Assembly (NCBI RefSeq): GCF_003253735.1
Contig: NZ_QKYW01000001.1
Location: 868,001 to 932,000 of the forward strand
Source: Pseudomonas sp. URMO17WK12:I2
GTDB taxonomy: Bacteria > Pseudomonadota > Gammaproteobacteria > Pseudomonadales > Pseudomonadaceae
DNA: 64,000 bases
Direction of reading: 5' to 3'
Below are positions 18,971 to 28,156 of this stretch, piece by piece (the first letter of the stretch is position 1; every line of letters starts with the position of its first letter). The notes beneath the pieces are model-generated. The model worked only from the letters and a program-made list of their open reading frames with translations. It was not told the origin of the DNA and ran no database searches. The translations under genes were made by a program, and so were the position numbers.

Positions 18971-19525
18971 TCAGTGCAGTGAAGGCTTCGGCGCCGGGGC
19001 AGCCGGCTTGGCGCACTCGCTGAACAACAGCAGCGGCGCGACACGCAGGTACTCCATGACCTCCATGTAATCGTTCTCGCCGTCCTCGGATTCGTCCAGG
19101 GCATTCTGCACCTGGGCGATGGCGGACAAATCCTGCAGCACTTCCATGGCCTCGCCGCTCAGCGCGGCATCGCCGACCGTCAGCCCGAAGCCACCGAGAA
19201 AGCCCTGGCACCACTGGCCCAGAGCGACGGCGCGCTCGGCCAGCGGCGCGTCATCGGACGGCAACAGCAGAACCACGGTGACGTCGTCACCGGTCAGCTC
19301 ACCACGTACCATTTCCTGCAGGCCGATCAGTGCCTGGCGGATATTTTCCGGCGGCTCGACGCCGAGCAGCTCGGTGGCATCCACCAGCCAGGGGCCGGCT
19401 TCGAAGCCGGCGCCGGCGCAGCTGCGGCCCAGCAACAGGCCGTGCAGCTCGGCGGGTGAAACGGAGGAACCACCACTGGCGAGCAGGGCAGCGAATGCAG
19501 CATAGGGAGAACTGGAAGTCGGCAT
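18971..19525 (-). CDS. ygfB: UPF0149/YgfB family protein
   Basis: This 184-residue protein is a YgfB homolog: the signature [14 protein letters not shown] near residue 27, a central helix [15 protein letters not shown] near residue 105 and a conserved C-terminal segment [16 protein letters not shown] are visible. In P. aeruginosa YgfB has been reported to affect the AlpA regulatory pathway and beta-lactam tolerance. The gene precedes pepP by 39 bases on the same strand and diverges from the small coiled-coil gene and zapA, an arrangement conserved in gammaproteobacteria. Confidence 0.93.
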   Translation of the reverse strand: MPTSSSPYAAFAALLASGGSSVSPAELHGLLLGRSCAGAGFEAGPWLVDATELLGVEPPENIRQALIGLQEMVRGELTGDDVTVVLLLPSDDAPLAERAVALGQWCQGFLGGFGLTVGDAALSGEAMEVLQDLSAIAQVQNALDESEDGENDYMEVMEYLRVAPLLLFSECAKPAAPAPKPSLH

Positions 19526-19670
19526 CGATCACTAGGCGCCAGAGGGCGCAATCACTAGAATGGAGGCTTTCTATCCTAGCATCGGCAGACGCGCCAAGAC
19601 CATCAGCCGGTTTGCGCTGGCGAACCGCTGAATCTATACACTGCGCACACCCCTGCCAAAGCGAGAGCCA

Positions 19671-19880
19671 ATGGAAGACGCCGATCTACACGCCCTGACG
19701 GCAAAGCTGGAGCTGCTGATCCAGCGTGTCGAGCGACTCAAGGCACAAAATCGTCTGCTGCTGGAAAGCGAGCAGGCGTGGCGCGAAGAACGCGCTCATC
19801 TGATCGAAAAGAACGAAATGGCTCGGCACAAGGTCGAATCGATGATTTCGCGCCTCAAAGCCCTGGAGCAGGACTCATGA
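19671..19880 (+). CDS. TIGR02449-type small coiled-coil protein (ZapB-like)
   Basis: This 69-residue protein is almost all amphipathic helix with a heptad-like spacing of Leu and Ile from MEDADLHALTAKLELL onward, so it is a likely coiled coil. It is the type of protein that Pseudomonas carries directly before zapA. ZapB-like proteins bind ZapA and the division ring, so a role at the septum is plausible but not shown by the sequence. Its last four bases (ATGA) overlap the start of zapA, implying translational coupling. Confidence 0.78.
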   Translation: MEDADLHALTAKLELLIQRVERLKAQNRLLLESEQAWREERAHLIEKNEMARHKVESMISRLKALEQDS

Positions 19881-20188
19881 CCCAACCAAATACCGTCACC
19901 GTTCAGATTCTGGACAAAGAATACTGCATCGCCTGCCCCGCTGATGAGCGTAGCAACCTGCAGAACGCCGCCCGCTACCTGGACGGCAAGATGCGGGAGA
20001 TCCGCAGCGGCGGCAAAGTCATCGGCGCCGACCGCGTTGCCGTGATGGCTGCCCTGAACATCACCCACGACCTGCTGCACAAGCAGCAGAACCTCGACAA
20101 GCAGGTCACGGTCACCCGCGATCACGTGCGCGACCTGCTCGGCCGGGTCGACAATGCCCTGCACGAAGACAACGATGGCCGCGCCTGA
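19877..20188 (+). CDS. zapA: Cell division protein ZapA
   Basis: This 103-residue protein is ZapA, which bundles FtsZ filaments. The N-terminal domain has VTVQILDKEYCIACPADER and the C-terminal half is a helix for coiled-coil dimerisation, including AALNITHDLLH. It overlaps the upstream coiled-coil gene by four bases, and the 6S RNA gene follows 33 bases after its stop, the conserved gammaproteobacterial arrangement. A weak hairpin with a T tract (about 20178-20207) may terminate it. Confidence 0.95.
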   Translation: MTQPNTVTVQILDKEYCIACPADERSNLQNAARYLDGKMREIRSGGKVIGADRVAVMAALNITHDLLHKQQNLDKQVTVTRDHVRDLLGRVDNALHEDNDGRA

Positions 20189-20215
20189 CCAACGGTCGGC
20201 CTTTTTTGTTATACT
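20185..20215 (+). promoter_or_regulatory. Candidate promoter of 6S RNA
   Basis: TATACT at 20210-20215 is a good -10 element about six bases before the expected 6S 5' end. The -35 is less clear; CTGACC at 20185-20190, with a 19-base spacer, is the best candidate and overlaps the zapA stop. Confidence 0.45.
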
Positions 20216-20221
20216 GACCGC

Positions 20222-20402
20222 AGCTCCCTGGAGTGTGCGCCAGTTGGTTGATGTCCCTGAGCCGATACGCACAACCCCGGGGGTTGTCAGTTGAGGCCGG
20301 TGTGCATGTCCGCTTGACGGAAAGCCTTAAGGTTTCCTGCAACCTCCACCTTGAACTTTCGGGTTCAAGGGCTAAACCGACAGCGGCATGCTGGGGAGTC
20401 AC
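20222..20402 (+). ncRNA. ssrS: 6S RNA
   Basis: The sequence between zapA and ygfA has the shape and recalled conserved blocks of Pseudomonas 6S RNA: a 5' part CTCCCTGGAG and a 3' part GCTGGGGAGT that pair to close the molecule, TGTCCCTGAGCCGATA near the 5' end, and the central stretches TGAGGCCGGTGTGCATGTCC and CCTCCACCTTGAACTTTCGG. 6S RNA mimics an open promoter and sequesters sigma-70 RNA polymerase in stationary phase. The ends are set from the closing stem and are approximate. The gene order zapA-ssrS-ygfA is conserved in gammaproteobacteria. Confidence 0.95.
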
Positions 20403-20410
20403 AATTCGTA

Positions 20411-20445
20411 GCCCGCTGCTGGCCCAGGCCAGCAGCGGGCTTTTT
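20411..20445 (+). terminator. Intrinsic terminator after 6S RNA
   Basis: A 14-base-pair stem, GCCCGCTGCTGGCC with its complement around a two-base loop, is followed by five T. It lies eight bases after the 6S 3' end and about 65 before ygfA, so ygfA may be expressed by read-through or its own promoter. Confidence 0.92.
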
Positions 20446-20510
20446 ATTGGCCGCTCGCCAGCGACCACTTCAGAATGCAGGGCTCAGTTTGAAAACGAGA
20501 GGATCTGCCG

Positions 20511-21107
20511 ATGATCGAGGCCAGCAACCTGACCCGCGCCCAGTTGCGCCGCACGCTGCGCAAAACCCGGCGAGAGCTGCCCAGAGCTGCGCAACGCAAG
20601 GCGGCCACCGCGCTGTACCGACAGCTGGCCCAGCATCCCATCTTTCGCCGCGCGCGTAGTGTCGCTCTGTACCTGGCCAATGACGGCGAGATCGACCCGC
20701 ATCTGCTGGTCGAAGCCGCCCATGCACGCGGCAAGCGGGTTTTCCTGCCGGTACTGAAATCCTGGCCGCGCACCAGCATGGTGTTCCAGCGACTCGATGC
20801 GCACGAAAAGCTGGCCGCCAATCGCTTCGGGATTCCCGAACCGCGCCGCAACGGCAAACGTCAACGCAAGATCTGGACGCTGGATCTGATTCTGTTGCCA
20901 CTGGTGGGCTTCGATCAGCATGGCGGTCGACTCGGCATGGGCGGCGGCTTCTATGATCGCAGCCTGGCCTATCGGGCGTTGCGCAAAAATTGGCACAAAC
21001 CGACACTGCTCGGATTGGCCCACAGCTGCCAGCAGGTAGACCAACTGGCCATGGCCAGCTGGGACGTAGCGCTGGACGCTACCGTGACCGACGGTGGCTG
21101 GTACTAG
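20511..21107 (+). CDS. ygfA: 5-formyltetrahydrofolate cyclo-ligase
   Basis: This 198-residue enzyme converts 5-formyl-tetrahydrofolate to 5,10-methenyl-tetrahydrofolate with ATP, thereby recycling the folate reserve. The N-terminal arginine-rich helix (RAQLRRTLRKTRREL) and the glycine-rich nucleotide motif RLGMGGGFYDR near residue 145 are the family signature, and ALYLANDGEIDP is the usual N-terminal strand. It is downstream of 6S RNA, which in many gammaproteobacteria is co-transcribed with it. GAGG at 20499-20502 is a reasonable ribosome-binding site. Confidence 0.95.
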   Translation: MIEASNLTRAQLRRTLRKTRRELPRAAQRKAATALYRQLAQHPIFRRARSVALYLANDGEIDPHLLVEAAHARGKRVFLPVLKSWPRTSMVFQRLDAHEKLAANRFGIPEPRRNGKRQRKIWTLDLILLPLVGFDQHGGRLGMGGGFYDRSLAYRALRKNWHKPTLLGLAHSCQQVDQLAMASWDVALDATVTDGGWY

Positions 21108-21109
21108 GG

Positions 21110-21241
21110 TCAGAGCCCGGCGCGAACGGCATCAGCAACCGGTTTACCCTGTTGCCACTGGCTTTGCGTATAACCGGTGGTCACCATGCCAAGGCCAAAC
21201 ACGAAGACCAGTACCCACAACAAATCAGGCTTGCGCCGCAT
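21110..21241 (-). CDS. Small single-pass membrane protein, conserved in Pseudomonas
   Basis: This 43-residue protein starts MRRKPDLLWVLVFVFGLG, with a basic N-terminus and one hydrophobic helix of about 20 residues, then a polar tail. GGAGG lies eight bases before the ATG, which supports real translation. I recall nearly identical starts (MRRKPDLLWVLV) in many Pseudomonas genomes at this locus, but no function. It is squeezed between ygfA and the EVE gene on the opposite strand, its stop being two bases from the ygfA stop. Confidence 0.7.
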   Translation of the reverse strand: MRRKPDLLWVLVFVFGLGMVTTGYTQSQWQQGKPVADAVRAGL

Positions 21242-21309
21242 ACCACCACCTCCAAGCGAATGACCCTTTACGCAGCCCCTGCAGCGCCCCGACTCCGAGA
21301 GCAAAGTTC

Positions 21310-21759
21310 ATGCCCTACTGGCTGATGAAATCCGAACCCGACGAACTGTCCATCCATGACCTGCAGCGCCTGGGCAAGACCCGCTGGGATGGCGTGCGCA
21401 ATTACCAGGCACGCAACTTCATCCGCAGCATGCAGGCCGGCGACCAATTCCTGTTCTACCACTCGAGCTGCCCGCAGCCTGGAGTGGCCGGCATCGCCCG
21501 TATCGAAGGGGCGCCGTACCCGGACCCCACCGCGCTGGATCCGCACAGCCATTACTACGACGCCAAGGCCAGCGCCGAGAAGAATCCGTGGACGGCCGTC
21601 GACGTAAGCTTCGTGGAGGCGTTCCGGCAGGTCATTGCGCTGGCCGAGCTGAAGGCGCAAACGGCGCTGGCGGACCTGGCGCTGGTGCACAAAGGCAGCC
21701 GCTTGTCGGTAATGCCGGTTACCGAAGCGCAGTGGACGGCGATCCTGCTGCTGAAGTGA
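21310..21759 (+). CDS. EVE domain protein
   Basis: This 149-residue protein is a stand-alone EVE domain. Family features are the N-terminal MPYWLMKSEPDELSIHDL, the RWDGVRNYQARNFI motif that forms the PUA-like nucleic-acid pocket, GDQFLFYHSS, GVAGIARI and WTAVDVSF. EVE domains bind modified bases such as 5-methylcytosine derivatives in DNA or RNA; the natural ligand of this housekeeping type is unclear. GAGAG is upstream of the start. Its stop is directly followed by the convergent FliL-like gene. Confidence 0.92.
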   Translation: MPYWLMKSEPDELSIHDLQRLGKTRWDGVRNYQARNFIRSMQAGDQFLFYHSSCPQPGVAGIARIEGAPYPDPTALDPHSHYYDAKASAEKNPWTAVDVSFVEAFRQVIALAELKAQTALADLALVHKGSRLSVMPVTEAQWTAILLLK

Positions 21760-22179
21760 TCAGCCCTGCAGGATCAGGTTGTTGAATAGCAGATCCTCGA
21801 CCAGCGGCACGCCTTCCTCGTCGGTCAGCACTTGCTGTACCTGCTTGAGGGCTTCCTGACGCAGCTTTTCCTTGGCATCCGGGGTGGCCAGGTTCTCTTC
21901 GGTCTGCTGGGAGAACAGCATCACCAGTTGATTGCGAATCAGCGGCTCGTGGTGAGTGACCTTGGCTTCGGCATCGGCACCGGTGACACGCAGTGCCACA
22001 TCGGCCTTGTAGTACTTGAGCTTGGGGCCGGTACCGAAATTGCCGACCAGCGCAGGCGTCAGGGTGTGGTAGATCACCTGGGGCGCGGCACCCTCTCCCT
22101 CACCTTCCTTCTTTTCTTCGTTGGCGAAAGCCGGGATCGACAGCGCGCAGGCAAGCAGAAGGGTGATGAGGGTTTTCAC
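21760..22179 (-). CDS. FliL-like periplasmic or membrane-associated protein
   Basis: This 139-residue protein has an N-terminal hydrophobic segment (about 1-19) that reads as a signal peptide with AFA as a possible cleavage site, a Glu/Gly-rich linker (EEKKEGEGEG), then a FliL-type domain with YHTLTPALVGNF near residue 37 and IRNQLVMLFSQQT. True FliL proteins sit by the flagellar stator and have one uncleaved membrane helix. Here no flagellar gene is nearby, so this is a solitary paralog of unknown partner. It is convergent with the EVE gene, with no gap between the two stops. Confidence 0.8.
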   Translation of the reverse strand: MKTLITLLLACALSIPAFANEEKKEGEGEGAAPQVIYHTLTPALVGNFGTGPKLKYYKADVALRVTGADAEAKVTHHEPLIRNQLVMLFSQQTEENLATPDAKEKLRQEALKQVQQVLTDEEGVPLVEDLLFNNLILQG

Positions 22180-22328
22180 GGGGCAATCTCCATTGGGTTG
22201 CTTGCAAGCATAGCAACGCGCGGCGCAGACCCCAATGCTTATGGTGGGTTATCAGACGGGGTCATGCTCGTTGACCGGCAATCCGGCCCACCTAAACTGC
22301 AGGACTACTCCGTTCGAGGTATACCGCG

Positions 22329-23309
22329 ATGAAAGCACTGCTCTGCAAAGCCTTTGGTCCTGCCGGAACGCTGGTGCTGGAGGATGTCGACAGCCCGTGC
22401 CCGAAAGGCAACGAGGTGTTGATCGAGGTGCAGGCTGCCGGGGTGAATTTCCCGGACACGCTGATCATCGAAGGCAAGTACCAGTTCAAGCCGCCCTTTC
22501 CGTTCTCGCCCGGCGGTGAAGTCGCTGGCGTGGTCAGCGCGGCGGGCGACAAGGTCGCGCACCTGAAGCCGGGCGACCGGGTGATGGCGCTGACCGGCTG
22601 GGGCGGTTTCGCCGAACAGGTCGCGGTGCCCGCCTACAACGTGCTGCCGGTGCCCGAGAGCATGGATCTGACCACGGCAGCCGCCTTCGGCATGACCTAC
22701 GGCACCTCCATGCACGCCCTCAAGCAACGCGCCAACCTGCAGCCCGGCGAAACCCTGCTGGTGCTCGGCGCGGCAGGCGGCGTCGGCCTGGCAGCGGTGG
22801 AAATCGGCAAAGCCATGGGCGCCCGGGTGATTGCCGCCGCCAGCAGCGCCGAAAAACTCGAGGTGGCGCGCAACGCCGGCGCCGATGAGCTGATCAATTA
22901 CAGCGAGCAGAGCCTCAAGGACGAGGTGAAAAAGCTCACAGGCGGCAGCGGCGTGGACGTGATCTACGATCCGGTCGGCGGCCCGCTGTTCGAGGAGGCG
23001 TTTCGCTGCATGGCCTGGAACGGCCGCTTCCTGGTGGTGGGCTTCGCCGCGGGGGGCGGCATTCCGGCACTGCCGGCCAACCTGCCACTGTTAAAGGGAG
23101 CGGCGTTGGTCGGCGTGTTCTGGGGTTCGTTCGCCCAGCGCCAGCCGGCGGACAACGCCGAGAACTTCCGGCAACTGTTCGCCTGGCACGCCGAAGGCAA
23201 ACTCAGGCCACTGATCTCCCGAAGCTACCCGCTGGCCGAGGGCGGTGATGCCATCGACGCGCTCGCGCAACGCAAGGCAGTGGGCAAGCTGCTCATCCAG
23301 ATCCGCTGA
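22329..23309 (+). CDS. Zinc-less NADPH:quinone oxidoreductase family
   Basis: This 326-residue medium-chain reductase is of the quinone oxidoreductase type. It has an N-terminal GroES-like domain (MKALLCKAFGPAGTL, AAGVNFPDTLIIEG) and a Rossmann domain with the NADPH motif VLGAAGGVGLAAVEIGKAMG near residue 145. The zinc-binding cysteine cluster of alcohol dehydrogenases is absent, which supports a reductase for quinones or enones rather than an alcohol dehydrogenase. The segment AVGKLLIQI ends the protein. It stands alone on the plus strand between two minus-strand genes. Confidence 0.9.
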   Translation: MKALLCKAFGPAGTLVLEDVDSPCPKGNEVLIEVQAAGVNFPDTLIIEGKYQFKPPFPFSPGGEVAGVVSAAGDKVAHLKPGDRVMALTGWGGFAEQVAVPAYNVLPVPESMDLTTAAAFGMTYGTSMHALKQRANLQPGETLLVLGAAGGVGLAAVEIGKAMGARVIAAASSAEKLEVARNAGADELINYSEQSLKDEVKKLTGGSGVDVIYDPVGGPLFEEAFRCMAWNGRFLVVGFAAGGGIPALPANLPLLKGAALVGVFWGSFAQRQPADNAENFRQLFAWHAEGKLRPLISRSYPLAEGGDAIDALAQRKAVGKLLIQIR

Positions 23310-23327
23310 CGCACCCTGCGCGCCGCT

Positions 23328-24293
23328 CTAACGCGGCGCGTAGGCGAACACGTCAGCACGCATCTGGTGGGCGTCCATCCCCGCCTCGACCAGCGCATCC
23401 AGTGTCGCGTAGACCATGCTCGGCGACCCGCTGGCGTAGACGTGCAGCGCACGCAGATCCGCGAAATCTTCACGCACAGCCTCGTGCAGCAGCCCGCAGC
23501 GGCCCGTCCAACCACACTGATCACTGACCACCTGATGCAGGAACAGGTTGGGCAACGCCTGCCACTCGTCCCAGTGCGGCAGTTGATAGAAGTCTTCAGG
23601 GCGGCGCGCGCCCCAGTACAGGTGCACCGGATGCTGGAAACCGCGCGAGCGGCACTCCTCGATCAGGCTGTGCATCTGCGCCATGCCGGTACCGGCCGCG
23701 ATCAGCACCAGCGGCCCGTCCGGCAGCTCGGCCAGGTGGGCATCGCCGAACGGCAACTGCACCCGCGCGGTGCCCTGCTCGCGCAGTTGCTGCAGCAGGT
23801 TCAGGGCGCTGGCTTCACGGCCGAGGATATGCAGCTCCAGATCGCGGCCTTGCTGGGGCGCCGAGGCCAGGGAGAAGGCTGACTTCTCACCATCCTGGCG
23901 TTCGACCAGCAGGTACTGGCCGGCGTGATAGCGCGGCGGCTTGCCGGCCGGTGCACGCAGCAGCACGCGCCACACATCGCCCCCCGCCTCGACGCAATCC
24001 AGCACCTGGCAACCCAGGCTGCGCAACGGCAGCTCGCCGGGTAGCAGCACGCCATCCCAGTGCAGCACGCAGTCTTCCAGCGGTTCGGCGATACAGGTGT
24101 GCAGCTCGCCATGATCCAGCTCGACGCCATTCTGGCGCACGCGGCCCTCGACCAGCAGTGCGGCACAGACATGGCAGTTGCCGTTGCGACAGCTCTGCGG
24201 GCAGGTGTAGCCCAGGCGCCGGGCGGCATCGAGGATGGCTTCGCCAGCGTCGACATCGAGCACCGCGCCGGAGGGTTGCAGGGTGACCTTCAT
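23328..24293 (-). CDS. 2Fe-2S ferredoxin/flavin reductase (CDP-6-deoxy-delta-3,4-glucoseen reductase-like)
   Basis: This 321-residue electron-transfer protein has an N-terminal plant-type ferredoxin domain with SCRNGNCHVC (C-x4-C-x2-C) near residue 44 and a fourth Cys in LHTCIAE near residue 75. It is followed by an FAD domain (YHAGQYLLVE, near residue 130) and an NAD(P)H domain with AAGTGMAQM near residue 210 and a C-terminal DVFAYAPR. It would pass electrons from NAD(P)H through FAD to the iron-sulfur centre. Its start codon shares one base with the ubiD stop, and the pair is conserved in Pseudomonas, so it may support the prenylated flavin chemistry or ubiquinone pathway; that is an inference. 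Confidence 0.88.
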   Translation of the reverse strand: MKVTLQPSGAVLDVDAGEAILDAARRLGYTCPQSCRNGNCHVCAALLVEGRVRQNGVELDHGELHTCIAEPLEDCVLHWDGVLLPGELPLRSLGCQVLDCVEAGGDVWRVLLRAPAGKPPRYHAGQYLLVERQDGEKSAFSLASAPQQGRDLELHILGREASALNLLQQLREQGTARVQLPFGDAHLAELPDGPLVLIAAGTGMAQMHSLIEECRSRGFQHPVHLYWGARRPEDFYQLPHWDEWQALPNLFLHQVVSDQCGWTGRCGLLHEAVREDFADLRALHVYASGSPSMVYATLDALVEAGMDAHQMRADVFAYAPR

Positions 24294-25759
24294 CAATCGA
24301 TTCCCAACTCGCTCCACATTTCATCGACCCGCTTGGTGACCGCCTCGTCCTTGACGATCGCCCGGCCCCACTCGCGACTGGTCTCTCCTGGCCACTTGTG
24401 GGTAGCGTCGAGGCCCATCTTCGAGCCCAGCCCGGAGATCGGCGAAGCGAAATCCAGGTAGTCGATCGGCGTGTTCTCGATCATCACCGTGTCGCGCTTG
24501 GGATCCATGCGCGTGGTGATGGCCCAGATCACGTCGTTCCAGTCGCGGGCATTGATGTCGTCATCGGTGACGATAACGAACTTGGTGTACATGAACTGTC
24601 GCAGGAACGACCACACACCCAGCATCACCCGCTTGGCATGGCCCGGGTACTGCTTCTTCATGGTCACCACCGCCATGCGGTAGGAGCAGCCTTCCGGCGG
24701 CAGGTAGAAGTCGGTGATCTCCGGGAACTGCTTCTGCAGGATCGGCACGAACACTTCGTTCAGCGCCACGCCGAGGATCGCCGGCTCGTCTGGCGGCCGG
24801 CCGGTGTAGGTGCTGTGGTAGATCGGCTCGCGGCGGCGGGTGATGCGCTCGATGGTGAACACCGGGAAGGTGTCGACCTCGTTGTAATAACCGGTGTGGT
24901 CGCCATACGGACCTTCCGGCGCCGTCTCGCCCGGGTGGATCACCCCCTCGAGGACGATCTCGGCGCTGGCCGGCACCTGCAGGTCGCTGCCACGCGCCTT
25001 GACCAGCTCGGTGCGATGACCACGCAACAGGCCGGCGAAGGCGTACTCGGAGAGGGTATCCGGCACCGGCGTCACCGCGCCAAGAATGGTCGCCGGATCG
25101 GCGCCCAACGCCACGCATACCGGATAGGGTTTGCCCGGATGCTTCTGGCACCACTCGCGATAATCCAGCGCGCCGCCGCGGTGGCTGAGCCAGCGCATGA
25201 TCACCTTGTTGCGGCCGATCACCTGCTGACGGTAGATGCCGAGGTTCTGACGTTCCTTGTTAGGCCCCTTGGTGATGGTCAGGCCCCAGGTGATCAGCGG
25301 CGCCACGTCGCCGGGCCAGCAGTGCTGGATTGGCAGTTTGGCCAGGTCGACATCATCGCCCTCCTCGATCACTTCGTGGCACGGCGCATCCTTGAGCACC
25401 TTGGGCGCCATGCTGATGACCTTCTTGAAGATCGGCAGCTTGTTCCAGGCATCCTTGAGCCCCTTCGGCGGCTCGGGCTCCTTGAGAAAGGCCAGCAGCT
25501 TGCCGATTTCGCGCAGTTCCGACACCTCCTCGGCGCCCATGCCCAGCGCCACGCGCTTGGGCGTGCCGAACAGGTTGCCGAGTACCGGTACGCTGTGACC
25601 AGTGGGGTTCTCGAACAGCAGTGCCGGGCCGCCCTTGCGCAGGGTACGGTCGCACACCTCGGTCATTTCCAGGATCGGCGATACCGGCGCCTTGATGCGC
25701 TTGAGCTCGCCGCGCGCTTCCAGGCCGCGGATAAAGTCGCGCAGATCGCGATACTGCAT
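24293..25759 (-). CDS. ubiD: 4-hydroxy-3-polyprenylbenzoate decarboxylase
   Basis: This 488-residue prenylated-flavin-dependent decarboxylase removes the carboxyl group of the ubiquinone precursor. The N-terminus [22 protein letters not shown] is the typical UbiD start. Motifs include the [16 protein letters not shown] segment near residue 165 and the catalytic-glutamate region [20 protein letters not shown] near residue 275. UbiD needs the prenylated FMN made by UbiX, not encoded in this window. The gene precedes the ferredoxin reductase with a one-base overlap and is the first of this minus-strand pair; a terminator lies just upstream. Confidence 0.96.
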   Translation of the reverse strand: MQYRDLRDFIRGLEARGELKRIKAPVSPILEMTEVCDRTLRKGGPALLFENPTGHSVPVLGNLFGTPKRVALGMGAEEVSELREIGKLLAFLKEPEPPKGLKDAWNKLPIFKKVISMAPKVLKDAPCHEVIEEGDDVDLAKLPIQHCWPGDVAPLITWGLTITKGPNKERQNLGIYRQQVIGRNKVIMRWLSHRGGALDYREWCQKHPGKPYPVCVALGADPATILGAVTPVPDTLSEYAFAGLLRGHRTELVKARGSDLQVPASAEIVLEGVIHPGETAPEGPYGDHTGYYNEVDTFPVFTIERITRRREPIYHSTYTGRPPDEPAILGVALNEVFVPILQKQFPEITDFYLPPEGCSYRMAVVTMKKQYPGHAKRVMLGVWSFLRQFMYTKFVIVTDDDINARDWNDVIWAITTRMDPKRDTVMIENTPIDYLDFASPISGLGSKMGLDATHKWPGETSREWGRAIVKDEAVTKRVDEMWSELGID

Positions 25760-25840
25760 GCTGGAACCTCACTCGAATCGGGGCGCAAAGTTTAGCGCCG
25801 AAGTCGGACTTGCAGAAACAGTCGATACTACAGACAAACA

Positions 25841-25865
25841 AAAGCCGGGTTTCCCCGGCTTTTTT
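25841..25865. terminator. Intrinsic terminator between ubiD and rho
   Basis: GCCGGG and CCCGGC pair around a four-base loop and are flanked by A on the left and T on the right. On the minus strand it is about 210 bases downstream of rho and would stop its transcript; it can also work in the other direction. Confidence 0.82.
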
Positions 25866-25868
25866 GTG

Positions 25869-26075
25869 CCACCAGCAAATGCTGGATCGTAGCGAGCGAA
25901 GGTCAGGCGAGGGCTAGGCGCCCCCACGAAAGCCGGCGAAAAAGCGGAGTGTACTTTCGTACATGAGCATGACTCGCTCCGCTCGCCCCTTCGGGGCCGC
26001 ACTAAAGCGCGTTAGCCGCAAGCGGCTTTCTGAGCCGGTTTTCAACGAAGCATGGCATTCGCGCAGTAGATCCGC
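25869..26075. repeat. Probable dispersed intergenic repeat between ubiD and rho
   Basis: This 207-base gap has no gene but contains a short palindrome GTAC-NNN-GTAC inside GAGTGTACTTTCGTACATGAG, and the ends AAAGCGGAGTGTAC and CGGTTTTCAACG resemble a repeat I have seen in many Pseudomonas intergenic regions. The assignment rests on memory, not on a second copy in this window. Confidence 0.35.
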
Positions 26076-27335
<1,260 letters not shown>

Positions 27336-27537
27336 ATAGGAATGACGTAGTCGTATAAGGAGGGAATGGTAAGCATTGAGCTTGAGAGGCCGCACCGCGA
27401 GGAGGCGACAGGCGCCCGCTTTATTGTCGAATGTTCGATAAGGAATGCGTCGGCAGCGGCGTGCAGGGGGTCACTTAGGAAAAGCGACGGCCCCGAATGT
27501 AACATCGGCTTTGCGAAGGCGTCTAGCCTTCGGGCAG

Positions 27538-27566
27538 AAAAAAGCCCCGTTGTCTACGGGGCTTTT
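27538..27566 (-). terminator. Intrinsic terminator after trxA
   Basis: On the minus strand GCCCCG and CGGGGC pair around a seven-base loop, followed by six T, ten bases after the trxA stop. The T tract on the opposite side is shorter, so it works best for trxA and separates it from rho. Confidence 0.9.
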
Positions 27567-27575
27567 CGACGACGC

Positions 27576-27902
27576 TTAAAGGTTAGCGTCGATGAAGGCA
27601 GCCAACTGCGACTTGGACAGTGCGCCGACCTTGGTGGCTTCGACGCTGCCGTTCTTGAACAGCATCAGGGTCGGAATGCCACGTACGCCGTACTTGGGCG
27701 GAGTGTCCTGGTTTTCGTCGATGTTTAGTTTGCAGATCTTCAGCTTGCCCTGGTACTCCTTGGAGATTTCGTCCAGCACCGGCGCGATCATCTTGCACGG
27801 GCCGCACCACTCGGCCCAGTAGTCGACCAGTACCGGGCCATCTGCCTGGATGACGTCCTGATCGAAGCTGGCATCGCTTACATTGGTGATGAATTCACTC
27901 AT
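27576..27902 (-). CDS. trxA: Thioredoxin 1
   Basis: This 108-residue disulfide reductase has the active site WCGPC at residues 31-35 in the context [13 protein letters not shown], the cis-proline in GIPTLMLF near residue 75 and the usual start [10 protein letters not shown]. It reduces cytoplasmic disulfides and delivers electrons to ribonucleotide reductase and peroxiredoxins. The start at 27902 is preceded by GGAG-like sequence. It is divergent from ppx and upstream of rho, the conserved Pseudomonas order. Confidence 0.98.
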   Translation of the reverse strand: MSEFITNVSDASFDQDVIQADGPVLVDYWAEWCGPCKMIAPVLDEISKEYQGKLKICKLNIDENQDTPPKYGVRGIPTLMLFKNGSVEATKVGALSKSQLAAFIDANL

Positions 27903-28156
27903 GGGAAGTCTCCGTGTTGGCACGCAATAACGATAAAAGTGGCGGCCATGATAGCCCGGCTAGCGTGACACAGGAAGGCGCTGACCATTGAGCGTAGCCA
28001 TAGAGGCTATCGATACGGCCAATGGCCGAGGCCACACAGAATGCCTACAGCAGGGTGCCTGGAGACCGCCGGCACATGCCAGCCATGCGCGTATGCGTTG
28101 GCGTGCGCGGCCTATCGTGGCACGATGGCGGGGTTCTGCCTCGAGATTGACTGATC

